A stretch of DNA of 35,333 nt from Linderina pennispora (Eukaryota; Kickxellomycota; Kickxellomycetes; Kickxellales; Kickxellaceae), in the NCBI RefSeq assembly GCF_002104995.1, contig NW_024468348.1:1-35333 (forward strand), read 5' to 3'. Below the pieces are notes generated by a model. That model saw nothing but the letters and a program-made list of their open reading frames with translations, was not told the origin of the DNA and did no database searches. The translations under genes were made by a program, and so were the position numbers. Within the stretch, counting starts at the first letter, position 1. Each line of letters opens with the position of its first letter. Positions 1 to 9,170 of the stretch are shown here, piece after piece.

Positions 1-2
1 AG

Positions 3-179
3 GTGCGCACCAACGACCTGCTCCACCCGAAGGAGAAGGAGAACGCCTCGGGCGCATGGAAGGAGACGCTGTACCGCGTAAAGTCGTACCAGTACGCTCT
101 CAGCAAGAAGCAGTACAACTGGACCAAGTCGGTGCAGGTCCTCGACAACGATGGCAAGCCTGTCACAGTCTCGTGCTAA
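3..179 (+). CDS. C-terminal fragment of an unidentified protein
   Basis: The window opens inside a + strand reading frame that runs from base 3 to a TAA at 177-179 (58 codons). Codon use is the GC-rich style of the solid genes downstream (AAG, GAG, CTC, TAC). The visible tail is rich in Lys, Tyr and Trp, includes the stretch ETLYRVKSYQYALSKKQYNW, and ends DGKPVTVSC. I do not recognise the family. The start lies outside the window, so no function is proposed. An alternating polar/aromatic pattern would suit a beta-rich domain, but that is only an impression. Confidence 0.6.
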   Translation: MRTNDLLHPKEKENASGAWKETLYRVKSYQYALSKKQYNWTKSVQVLDNDGKPVTVSC

Positions 180-244
180 ACATCCATCTATATTCTCTTC
201 AATGGCATATTTACCGTATCAGTTGCTGACTCGAGATGCTACCA

Positions 245-1272
245 TTAGCAGACCTCTTGTCTGGTCCCTCGGCATGCAGGTGTGCCGCCAAACTGTATAT
301 TGAGGCTGAAGTGCTGAAAACGTGGCATGAAATATTCTGTTGGCCTACTACATATACTGGCGTAAACGGAGTTGCCAGCAGCTGTCTGGTGTTCAGAGTC
401 TGAAGCCAAAAGTCTTTGATCCGCTGCCATGGCCCTGTTGGCAGCTGCCATAGCCAGGATCGCTTGGGTGGTTGCTGACGAGGGTTCTTGTGTGGGTGCA
501 CAGCTTATCTCATAAAGAGAGCTAGACTCTCTCCAGAACTCAGCACACCTCGATTCAAAAGTTCTGTACATCTCGAACGTAGTCTTGCCAGTACATGAGT
601 GCTGATAACTGCCTGAAAAACAGATCGCAGGATTCGCAACTGGCCTGCATTCAGTCCAAGTTCTGGTTTTCTGTGTTCTTTCTCTGCCTCCTCCTCTGCC
701 TCCCATCTTCCTCCTCTCTCCCGGCTTTCTCCTTAGCCTTAATGGCTGGCTCAGTATGCCACGATTCTCCCAGGCGTGATCCAGGGGCCTGGGCATACTG
801 GTCCATCGCCATCTAACTCTCTCCACACCGTCAGGGACACCACAAACTGCGACTCGTACGGGGAGGGTGCAAGAAACCCATGTCGTGTGGGGAACATAGG
901 AGATGGGTCTGTAGTGGCTGAAGCTGTCGAAGCGGTCTGTGAGATTCTAGTTTGCTTCCTGCCTGCGCGACATCTCGGCTGATGCTACTATCCACATAGC
1001 GAGGGAGCCCAAAGCCCATGGAGCAAAGAATAATGATGCTAGATGGCATGTAGTCAGAAAAGATAGGGCTTAGAAGAGGAGAAAAAGAGAAGGCATTGAA
1101 TTTGCGAATTTGCGCAGCATACCGCTGTTTCTGGCCAAAGCCTTCTCCCAGTTTGCGACTTTCGCGCAAGCCTCCTTGCCATGTAGAAAACCGGCTGCTG
1201 CTTGCCGGTACTGTTGGTACTTTCGAGTGTATGCATTGGCTCTAGGCGAGAGAGCAAGCCATCTGTGTGCAT
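245..1272 (-). pseudogene. Possible decayed gene or unplaced exons, family unknown
   Basis: Three stretches on the minus strand look like protein but lie in different frames. About 1250-1072 encodes a Lys/Ala-rich stretch including RKYQQYRQAAAGF and CAKVANWEKALARNSGMLRKF. About 760-650 encodes a charged stretch with KAKEKAGREEDGRQRRRQRK. About 580-340 encodes a stretch with FESRCAEFWRESSSLYEI and AMAAANRAMAADQRLLAS. Either this is a gene with several short introns that I cannot place, or a gene decaying by frameshifts. Extent and strand are inferred from coding character only. Confidence 0.25.
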
Positions 1273-1439
1273 AATACCAAATCAGGTTCACATATAGCAT
1301 TGATGGTAGAAATGATAATATTTGCACCCGTTTCTAAATCCCAGCACCATCGGATATGGCATTTTAAAGCTACATTGATCAGGTATCAAGAAAGATAAGA
1401 CTAGGACGAAATATAAATGCCTTAGCCGTTAAGAAGCTT

Positions 1440-1759
1440 AAAGCTCGAGGCACCAGCGATGAATAGCATGAGCAGGTACGCCGTGGACGGTGTGAAGCTT
1501 CTTGAACAAGTAGGACGGGTTGGTAAATTACATAACGTCAAAAGGAGGTCTTTTTGGGATATCACAGTCGTTTATCAATCTAGAATTACCTGTCACACTT
1601 CTTCGTGCGAGTGCTGACCGTCGTTGCCGTTGTGCACTGTGTGAAACAAAGATACACTCGATAAATCTTTGGATCGCCTAAGTCCCACTGGGATCAAGTG
1701 CGCGTAGAGCTACATACTCACAGGTGAATTTCTTCTAGCGCGAATTGGCTCGGGTGCAT
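1440..1759 (-). pseudogene. Possible small three-exon gene or relic with a GPI-signal-like end
   Basis: Reading the minus strand, an ATG at 1759-1757 starts a 38-nt exon ending at 1722, followed by a consensus donor GTGAGT. A TTTCACACAG acceptor ends at 1637 and opens an exon 1636-1590 (Thr/Ser/Lys-rich in one frame, CTTATTVSTRTKKCD), followed by donor GTAATT. A last exon beginning near 1500 can be read in one frame as SFTPSTAYLLMLFIAGASSF, which resembles a Ser/Thr stalk plus hydrophobic GPI-anchor tail. Reading phases cannot be made fully consistent across all three pieces, so this may be a relic. No family is recognised. Confidence 0.2.
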
Positions 1760-1812
1760 GCACCAGCACAGTGCCAGTATTAGCCGTGTAAAGGCTGATG
1801 CTGTGCTGGTGC
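1760..1812. repeat. 53-nt hairpin with a perfect 12-bp outer stem
   Basis: GCACCAGCACAG at 1760-1771 is the exact reverse complement of 1801-1812. Inside it, 1778-1785 pairs with 1793-1800 (six Watson-Crick pairs and two G-T wobbles), leaving a 6-nt bulge on the left arm (1772-1777) and a 7-nt loop. No gene overlaps it with confidence. It abuts the ATG of the doubtful minus-strand exon at 1759. Confidence 0.6.
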
Positions 1813-3172
1813 CAGATGTTATTTCTTTAGAGTCCTGCTCATATTCTCAATTGGTCATTTCTACCTCCTTTTACAAGCAATGCATACACAACCATAACAT
1901 AGCAACAAATATCCCTTTCAAAATGTCAATTGTGATATGTAAAATGTCTACGTACAGGAGCATACTTCTTCTCCACTGTCAACAAAAGATTGAGTTATTC
2001 TTGTCGGCCCATCCTGCAATATGAGTGTATTAGAGTTGGGTTAGAATATGTTGAATGTACCATGTAGCTAGCGAACTCTTTGGCACAAATTGCGAAGAGC
2101 ATTCATGTTATCACCAAAATGACGAGGACATTTAGAGCAATCATTTGCAGGCTACTTGATGACACCAAATATCTATTGATGATACCTGCTGCTCCTTGTC
2201 GATTTAGACACGCATATCTTTCCTTGACGGTTACCATGCTTGATTTATTGGTCACAATTCAAGAAGCTATGCGTTCGACACATACGTCGGAAAATTCCTC
2301 TGTTACTTTTTTTCTCCATATTTACATATGGAACAGCCCCGCTTGCGTGTTGAGTGAGCATAACTCTGATTAACAATACGATAGGGGATTGAAACAAGAA
2401 CAAGATATGCTGTGCTAACCTTCAGAATCGGATGGGTGGTTGCATGTGTGTATGTAGAGTAATCAAAAGGTAAAAACAAGATAAAGAAAAGGGAGAGAGT
2501 TCGGTCCGTTTGAGGCTCGGTCTATGTGGTTTGGTCGTTGGCAGAGTGATGCAAGAGTGGTTCGGCACTCCAATGTCAGAATTGTCAACTCTGAACGAGT
2601 AGGTGCTTTCAAGCTAAATTGGTGGGTGTGTGATAGTAAACAAGCTGAGAAAAATGGTGAGTAGTTGGTCTCTTTGAGCCTGGGTATGTACGTGTCTAGT
2701 CTGGTTTATGGCGACCCAAGATTGTGTCAGCACTCAAGGGCCAACGGTCTCAATATATACCGGTGCACTTTAGTGTGATGCGGTATTATGTCTCACAAAT
2801 ATATAGATGCTGTTATGCACCACATGTGTTTATTGCTCGCTGAGTCCATCTGTCAGCTGCCCAGATTATATTAGAGCCGCTTAGATTTCTTGAAGATATG
2901 ACGAAGTGATGACACACCCAGCAGTAATGATCACCGCCGCGGTTATGAACTGCGTTCGGCATTAGCAACTGAGCAACCCGTTAAACAGAAGGCTGTCACA
3001 AAAACAGGGGCAAACTGAAAACAAAAGCACACTTCTCGTGGCCTTCGCCAAGGCACAATGTCGTTAGTCTAAAAATAAACTAAGGCGCAGCTGCACCTTC
3101 TCTCCTCTCTAATTTGTTTTCGCAAGCTATTATTTTTTTCATTGCAGGATTCAGGCATTTGTTGTTCACTAA

Positions 3173-5675
3173 ATGAGTAATCTTGACAAAGAAGCGACTA
3201 CTGACAAGTCTGGGCTGGTTAGCGGGACTGCACCCGAAGCCGTAGAGCAAGCACCGGCAGCCAAGGAAACGCTTGCTAATGACAAGACACGGGTCACGGA
3301 GGAGGCAAAGAAGGATGAGATAGAAAAGGACGAGACAGAGAAGAGCGAGACAAAGAAGAGCAAGGCAGAGAAGAGCGAGGCAGAAAAGGACGAAGAGTTT
3401 GACACGGAGAAGGCCACGGTAGAAACCACCAGCGAGGAGCCCGCCGCAGAAGAGCCAGGTGCCAAAGAGCCTGAAGCCGACGCCACTCCAGCCACCTTCG
3501 CTGCCAGAGACCGGATCTCTGGAAAAGGCCACGGTGTCGCATGGCAAATCGGGAAGCACTGGTGGCGAGAGCAATGCTGGGGATTTCGCTGGCGACCTGT
3601 CTGCAGAGGCAGTGGCTGGCGTTCTTGAGGACATCAGTCTGGCGGACAAGGTACCTTCAGCGTCGCGCACATCCAGCAAGGTGCCCACAGCATCGCATCC
3701 GCTGCAGGAAGACGGGCCATCACCTGCAGACATTGCGGCGGCGATTCTTAACAAGAGCTCGGCATCGCACGCGTACGCGACCCGGTCCACGCCCTATTCG
3801 AGCGAGACCGAGCGCACGGCGTTCAGCTCACCACCACGCACCTCCATCAGCCCGCCACTGCCGCCACGCACGTCACTGAGTCCCCCACTGCCGCCACGCA
3901 AGTCGCTTAGCCCTCGGCTGCCACCGCGTGCTGGTCCAAGCTCGTCGAAGCAACCGGAGATTGCTGAAGCTGACGATTCAGACGACGAGGCAGATCGACG
4001 CGAGGAACAGCAGAGGCGGCTGTTCAAAATTGCCGAGCAGCGACGCAAGGAACGCGAGCGGATGCAGCATGATAAGCTGTCGTCAGGCGACATCGAGATG
4101 CTGCGCAGTGGGCTTGCTAATGCGCATGAGCAGCCGAGGCCGATCACGCTACGGATCCTCAACGGGTCGTTCCCGGATGGCCTGCGTGGGAGCCTGTATA
4201 CGCTGGGGCCTGGCCGGTTTGACATCAAGTATAATGTCCAGCGCGAGCTGGAGCAGGCGACCCAGACGTTCACGTTCGGCAATTTGATGGATGCGCTGCC
4301 GTTGCTGGGCAAGTTCTACTTTGACGATAAGGAGGAGACGATCACGTACCGGTCGCGTCTGATAGCTAAGCAGCTGGCAGGGCGGATCCAGATGGAGCAC
4401 GGTGTCAGCACACGCAGCCCCGGAGCCCTGTACCAGACGGACACAAACCAGACATTCTTGAACATGTTCATTCCCAAGGGTGCACATTACAACACATCAG
4501 AGGGCGAGTGCTGCAACCAGGACATCCAGCTGTTCATGCCGCTGCAGGGCTCGACGCAAAACATTGTGACAGCCAACCACATGGGTGCCGTTCAGAACCT
4601 GGATCCTGAGGACCTGCGTCCGCGCTCGGTACTGGAGCTCAAGGACATCAACCCGCTGTTCAAGGCTCACCTGAGCAGTGCCCATATGCAATACGACGCC
4701 AACACACGCGAGTACTTTACTGTCACTCAGGACGTAGGGTTCCGCTCGACCACCTACAACGTGGTGGCGATCAGCGAGGCCCACCCAGAGGGATACGTCG
4801 TGGCCAACTTCTTTGCCCAGGCGTCGGTGATGCACAGCTTCTCGATCACGCAGGACTACATCATCGTGCCCGTCTACCCGTATGCATCGCCAATCGGTGG
4901 CAACTACCGGTGGGGTGATTCGCTGCTGGAGTCCCTGGCGTTTGCACCCAACCAGCCGGTGCAGTTCTACGTTATCAGCCGCGAATACCGCCGCGTGCAG
5001 TGTGTGTACGAGGCGCCGTCGTTCTTTGCGCTGCACCAGATCAATGCCGTGCAGGAGAGCGCGACAGACTCGGTGATGATCGACCTGGTGGCTTACGAAG
5101 ATGACACAATCCTGAGGAAGCTGCGCGTCAAGCAGCTGCGGCACCCGTCAACCGGGTACTTCTTGCCGTCGGGCCAGGTGCGCCGCTACCAGCTGAACGG
5201 TATTACCATGGAGGCGGCAAAGTTTGTCGAGAACCGCGGGAGGACGGCCGTGGTGCCGCCGGCGCATATGACGATTCTCAGACCGGAGCCGATTGAGCTA
5301 CCGCGGATCAACCCGGTGTTTGACCTGAAGCCGTACAACTATGTGTACGCCCTGAGCCATCTGGAGCGGATGCAGGGGCTGGCAGCGCACATGAACACCA
5401 ACACAATGTACAATTGCATCGTCAAGATCGATACCAACGACCCAATGGTCAGCCCGCTGGTGTGGCACCGCAAGGGATGCTATCCGAGCGAGCCTGTGTT
5501 TGTGCCCAAGAGCGACAACGAGGACGACGGATACCTGCTGTCGGTGTTCTTTGACAGCACGCTGATCAAGAGCTGCCTGCTTGTGCTTGACTCCAAGACC
5601 CTGGAAGAGCTCACCATTGCTGAGCTGCCGTCGGCAGTGCCGATTTCATTTGGACATGCCAAGTTCGCCATCTAA
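3173..5675 (+). CDS. Carotenoid cleavage oxygenase (RPE65/CCD) family protein with long disordered N-terminus
   Basis: Members of this family use a non-haem Fe(II) held by four histidines to cleave carotenoid or stilbene double bonds. All four are visible in the modelled protein: H488 (SSAHMQYD), H538 (VMHSFSIT), H605 (FALHQINA, the HxxNA pattern) and H812 (ISFGHAKF) five residues from the end. The catalytic domain spans about residues 305-817. The first 300 or so are low complexity: K/E/D/T-rich, then three 30-nt repeats (3838-3930) encoding S(P)PLPPR proline motifs. The ATG at 3173 and the catalytic part are in different frames. Removing a 49-nt GT..AG segment (3459-3507) joins them exactly, giving 817 codons plus stop. 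A one-base indel nearby is the alternative, because the removed segment also reads as Ala/Glu/Pro-rich protein. The substrate is unknown. The gene converges on GPI11 only 36 bp away. Confidence 0.85.
3459..3507 (+). other. Putative 49-nt intron in the carotenoid-oxygenase-family gene
   Basis: The donor is AG|GTGCCA and the acceptor TTCGCTGCCAG| after a pyrimidine-rich run. Its removal changes the frame by exactly the amount needed to connect the N-terminal and catalytic reading frames, with a split codon (G + AG). The donor is weaker than the GTAAGT seen elsewhere in the window, and there is no clear branch site, so a sequencing or mutational indel remains possible. Confidence 0.5.
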
Positions 5676-5703
5676 CAAGCATTTTTCAGTCTTTTATCTT
5701 TAA

Positions 5704-5709
5704 AATAAA
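5704..5709 (+). promoter_or_regulatory. Polyadenylation signal AATAAA of the carotenoid-oxygenase gene
   Basis: AATAAA lies 28 bp after the TAA at 5673-5675 and two bases before the stop codon of the opposing GPI11 gene (5712-5714). Cleavage downstream of this signal would place the mRNA end inside the GPI11 coding region, so the two transcripts should overlap tail to tail. Confidence 0.5.
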
Positions 5710-5711
5710 AC

Positions 5712-6464
5712 CTACTCCTTCTTCTTTTGCTGGTCGCGCGCAGTCATCTCCCGGATAATCTTGAGCTTCTCCTCCTCCGTGGCCTTGAAATCAGCCCTGG
5801 CAATCGGGAGTACAAAGCACCGAACCAGCACATACAGCAAGCCAATCAAGTAGCCGACGTAGGCGCCGCCGACGATGGGGATCGGCCACCGCTGCCACGG
5901 CCGGTCCCAGTCCATGGGCACAAAGTAAGCCGCAGCCCAGCTCGTCACCATCGAGGACCAAAAGAATCCCGCTGCCCACTGCTCCGGCAGGGACTTCTCT
6001 TCGAACGACAGCAGCGCCCGGCGCCACGCGCTCAGATCACTCTTCAGAGTCACCACCGCCGGTGTAATGGCCAGCAGCGACACATCCAGAGCCGCAGCTA
6101 GTGTCTCATTCTGCTGCGTCTGCAGGGGAGCGCCAAACAAAACGTAGATGCCTGCCAGGACCGCGGCACCCACCAGCGTTCCAATGGTCATGGAAAGAAC
6201 GCGTGTGGCTCGGTACCCGATTGATTTGCCGCGAGTCCGGCCCTCCGGCACTTTGAAGCAGTAGATGTCGACGGCGACCAGAACCGCGTAGTACATAAAC
6301 ATCACCAGACTGGACATCATCAGGTACTTTGTTGTGTGGTCGTAGACGTTCAGGTCCTTGGTGGGCGTCATGAGGGCGTAGGAGGCCGCGAGACCGCCAA
6401 ACATCAGCTCAATCGCATTGGGCTCGATCGGATACAGCTTGTGCTGGGGACGAGCGGACGGCAT
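5712..6464 (-). CDS. GPI11: GPI ethanolamine-phosphate transferase stabilising subunit (PIG-F/GPI11)
   Basis: PIG-F/Gpi11 is a multi-pass ER membrane protein that pairs with the catalytic subunits PIG-O/Gpi13 and PIG-G/Gpi7, which add ethanolamine phosphate to mannoses of the GPI anchor precursor. The 250-residue product has several hydrophobic helices. Its C-terminal part carries the family signature: an Asp-Trp-Asp-Arg-Pro-Trp-Gln segment leading into WPIPIVGGAYVGYLIGLLYV, followed by a Lys-rich cytosolic tail ending QQKKKE. Length fits the family (about 220-250). The ATG at 6464-6462 is the first in frame. The gene is divergent from SEC23 across a 315-bp shared promoter and convergent with the carotenoid-oxygenase gene. 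Confidence 0.85.
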   Translation of the reverse strand: MPSARPQHKLYPIEPNAIELMFGGLAASYALMTPTKDLNVYDHTTKYLMMSSLVMFMYYAVLVAVDIYCFKVPEGRTRGKSIGYRATRVLSMTIGTLVGAAVLAGIYVLFGAPLQTQQNETLAAALDVSLLAITPAVVTLKSDLSAWRRALLSFEEKSLPEQWAAGFFWSSMVTSWAAAYFVPMDWDRPWQRWPIPIVGGAYVGYLIGLLYVLVRCFVLPIARADFKATEEEKLKIIREMTARDQQKKKE

Positions 6465-6779
6465 TACGAATACGGAGTAAAAAATATTAGGATAGCGTTT
6501 GCGGAGCAGAGTGCGGAAGTGGTCGGGCGGGCAAGAGCGTGTCCGCTGCTATGAACATCACTGCCGATGATCTGGGAATCTGGAGCATGCTAATTCGCCG
6601 ATCAGGTGACGGCGGCCAATGGGAGAGTGAAGCGTCGGCTGGCTGTGTTTGAAAAAGTTCCCGCGCATGAGATGCTGTGCCCTGGGAACCCGGCTAAGAG
6701 CAAGCGTTGGCCGGCGATTCCAGTTGCTCCCCATCTCTCGTTCATACATCTGAAATTTCTAGCCCAGGCATTTCTCATC
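6465..6779. promoter_or_regulatory. Shared divergent promoter of GPI11 and SEC23, with a possible uORF
   Basis: This 315-bp interval separates the two start codons. On the + strand an ATG at 6551 opens a 33-codon frame (TGA at 6650-6652) in a different frame from SEC23, and another short frame begins at 6667. If SEC23 transcripts start upstream of these, they would be upstream ORFs. The sequence ending ATTTCTAG at about 6761 looks like a splice acceptor, so a 5' UTR intron is also possible. Confidence 0.4.
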
Positions 6780-9059
6780 ATGGATTTCGAAGCTATTGAG
6801 GACCAGGACGGCATCCGCTGCTCGTGGAATGTGCTCCCGAACACACGCATTGAGGCGACTCGCTGTGTGGTTCCCGTGTCGACTCTGTACACGATTCTCA
6901 AGGACCGGCCCGAGCTGCCACCCGTCGGCTATGAGCCAGTTATGTGCAAGGCGCCGTGCCGCGCAGTGCTGAACCCGTATTGCCAGATTGATGTGCGTGG
7001 CAAGCTGTGGATCTGCCCGTTCTGCCTGCAGCGCAACCAGTTCCCGCCCCACTACAAGGACATCAGCGCGCACAACCTGCCGCCCGAGCTGCTGCCGCGC
7101 TACACGACGATTGAGTATACCCTGGCGCGCCAGTCGCCGGTGCCGCCCGTGTTCATGTTTGTCGTCGACACGTGCCTCGAGGAGGACGAGCTCAAGGCGC
7201 TCAAGGACAGCCTTATCCTGTCGCTGTCGCTGCTGCCGCCGACGGCACTGGTGGGTCTGATTACGTACGGCACGATGGTGCAGGTGCACGAGCTCGGGTA
7301 CCAGGACTGCCCCAAGTCGTATGTGTTCCGCGGCACCAAGGACTACAATGTCAAGCAGGTGCAGGAGATGCTGGGCATTGGGTCGAGCATCCGCAACCAG
7401 CCGGGGTCGGCGCCGCACCAGCCGCAGCAGGCCCAGCAGGCGTATGGCGCCGACCGCTTCCTGCAGCCTGTCGAGCAGTGCGAGTTTACGCTGACCAGCA
7501 TCCTCGAGAACCTGCAGCGCGACCCGTGGCCGGTGGCCGCTGATAAGCGCCCGCTGCGCTGCACTGGTGCCGCCATGGCTGTCGCTGTAGGCATGATGGA
7601 ATCGGCGTTCCCGAACGCCGGTGGCCGCGTCATGCTCTTCTGCGGCGGACCTGCCACCCAGGGCCCTGGTATGGTTGTCGGCCCCGAGCTCAAGGAGCCG
7701 ATTCGCAGTCACCACGACATCGAGAAGGAGACCGATCGCCACTACCGCAAGGCTGTCAAGTTCTACGAGGCTTTGTCGAAGCGGTCTGCAGCTGCCGGAC
7801 ACGCCATCGATATTTTCTCGGGCTGCCTGGACCAGGTTGGTCTGGCCGAGATGAAGTCGCTGGTGAACTGCACTGGCGGTGTCATGGTGCTGACTGACTC
7901 GTACGTGACCTCCATCTTCAAGCAGTCGTTCCAGCGCATCTTTGAGAAGGACGACCAGGAGCAGCTGCAGATGGGCTTCAATGCGACGCTCGAGGTGCAG
8001 ACCACCAAGGAGCTCAAGGTGTGCGGCCTCATCGGCCCGGGGATTTCGGCCAACAAGAAGACAGCCATTGTTTCGGACACGGAGATCGGCATTGGCAACA
8101 CGTCTGCATGGCGCCTGGCCACCGTCACGCCGCACACCACTGTTGGCGTGTACTTTGAGGTCGCCAACCAGCAGAGCCAGGCACTGCAGCCCGGCTCGCG
8201 CGGCCTGATCCAGTATGTGACTACATACCAGCACTCGTCGGGTCAGTACCGCATGCGCGTGACCACCATTGCGCGCAACTGGGCCGAGGGCTCAGCGCCC
8301 GAGATCCCGGCGTCGTTCGACCAGGAGGCTGCGGCTGTGCTCATGTCTCGCATCGCGGTGTTCAAGGCAGAGCTGGACGAGGCTGCCGATGTGCTGCGCT
8401 GGCTGGATCGCATGCTGATCCGTGTGTGCCAAAAGTTCGGCGACTACCGGCGCGACGACCCGGCGAGCTTCCGCCTGGCACAGAACTTCTCGATCTACCC
8501 GCAGTTCATGTACCATCTGCGCCGCTCGCAGTTCCTGCAGGTCTTCAACAGCTCGCCCGACGAGACCGCCTTCTACCGTCACTGCCTGTTCCGCGAGGAC
8601 ACCAACAACTCGCTGATCATGATCCAGCCCACGCTGATGTCGTACGGCTTTGAGGGCCCGCCGGCGCCGGTTCTGCTGGATTCGGTCTCGATGAAGGCTG
8701 ACGTTGTGCTGCTGCTCGACACGTTCTTCCACATTCTGACCTGGCACGGTGAGACCATCGCCGAGTGGCGCAAGGCCGGGTACCATGAGCAGCCCGAGTA
8801 CGAGAACCTGAAGCTGCTGCTGGAGGCCCCCGTCCAGGACGCCCAGGAGCTGCTTGTCGACCGCCTGCCTGTGCCGCGCTACATTGTGTGCGACCAGCAT
8901 GGCTCGCAGGCCCGCTTCCTTGTCAGCAAGCTGAACCCGTCGACGTCGTACAACAATGCCAACCAGTACGGCGGCGGTGAGGCCGTGCTCACTGATGACG
9001 TCAATGTCAACTCGTTCCTGTCGGCCCTGAGCGCCCTGGCCGTCAAGGGTGCTTCGTAA
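6780..9059 (+). CDS. SEC23: COPII coat GTPase-activating subunit Sec23
   Basis: Sec23 is the COPII inner-coat subunit that forms a heterodimer with Sec24 and stimulates GTP hydrolysis by Sar1 during vesicle budding from the ER. The 759-residue product shows the family's full order: an N-terminal beta strand with [14 protein letters not shown]; a zinc finger with C56, C60, C79 and C82 around [18 protein letters not shown]; the trunk (vWA-like) domain with [14 protein letters not shown]; then beta-sandwich, helical ([20 protein letters not shown]) and gelsolin-like C-terminal parts ([20 protein letters not shown]). A Gln/Pro-rich insert (HQPQQAQQ) lies in the trunk near residues 210-220. Start chosen at [13 protein letters not shown], the conserved beginning; an open frame extends 58 codons further upstream but has no conserved sequence. 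No intron is needed. Confidence 0.96.
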   Translation: MDFEAIEDQDGIRCSWNVLPNTRIEATRCVVPVSTLYTILKDRPELPPVGYEPVMCKAPCRAVLNPYCQIDVRGKLWICPFCLQRNQFPPHYKDISAHNLPPELLPRYTTIEYTLARQSPVPPVFMFVVDTCLEEDELKALKDSLILSLSLLPPTALVGLITYGTMVQVHELGYQDCPKSYVFRGTKDYNVKQVQEMLGIGSSIRNQPGSAPHQPQQAQQAYGADRFLQPVEQCEFTLTSILENLQRDPWPVAADKRPLRCTGAAMAVAVGMMESAFPNAGGRVMLFCGGPATQGPGMVVGPELKEPIRSHHDIEKETDRHYRKAVKFYEALSKRSAAAGHAIDIFSGCLDQVGLAEMKSLVNCTGGVMVLTDSYVTSIFKQSFQRIFEKDDQEQLQMGFNATLEVQTTKELKVCGLIGPGISANKKTAIVSDTEIGIGNTSAWRLATVTPHTTVGVYFEVANQQSQALQPGSRGLIQYVTTYQHSSGQYRMRVTTIARNWAEGSAPEIPASFDQEAAAVLMSRIAVFKAELDEAADVLRWLDRMLIRVCQKFGDYRRDDPASFRLAQNFSIYPQFMYHLRRSQFLQVFNSSPDETAFYRHCLFREDTNNSLIMIQPTLMSYGFEGPPAPVLLDSVSMKADVVLLLDTFFHILTWHGETIAEWRKAGYHEQPEYENLKLLLEAPVQDAQELLVDRLPVPRYIVCDQHGSQARFLVSKLNPSTSYNNANQYGGGEAVLTDDVNVNSFLSALSALAVKGAS

Positions 9060-9170
9060 AGCGCTCCTTATAATTTCCATGAGCAGAACAAAATGCAATC
9101 CGCCTATTTACATCGAAAAAGGCATATACCACATCATTATGTCCTATGTTGGTGGCAGTACGTTGTTATT

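Larger units (their letters stand above)
180..3172. other. Long gene-poor interval with decayed coding-like islands
   Basis: About 3 kb without a convincing intact gene. Two minus-strand islands look coding but are split across frames (entered separately: about 245-1272 and about 1440-1759), and a strong hairpin sits at 1760-1812. From about 1820 to 3170 the sequence is more AT-rich; I see only short random reading frames and a TATA-like run near 2750, with nothing assignable. Confidence 0.5.

Noticed and set aside
3080-3790. Minus-strand 236-codon frame opposite the carotenoid-oxygenase gene
   Set aside because: It is the antisense of Lys/Glu repeats, giving Leu/Cys/Ser-rich low complexity; it is a shadow of the real gene.
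6606-6779. Longer N-terminus for Sec23 from a GTG at 6606
   Set aside because: The conserved Sec23 N-terminus begins at the ATG at 6780; the upstream frame has no ATG and no conserved residues.
6759-8234. 491-codon minus-strand frame across SEC23
   Set aside because: Long antisense frames are expected opposite GC-rich coding sequence; the composition (His/Arg/Leu-rich) is not protein-like and SEC23 on the other strand is certain.
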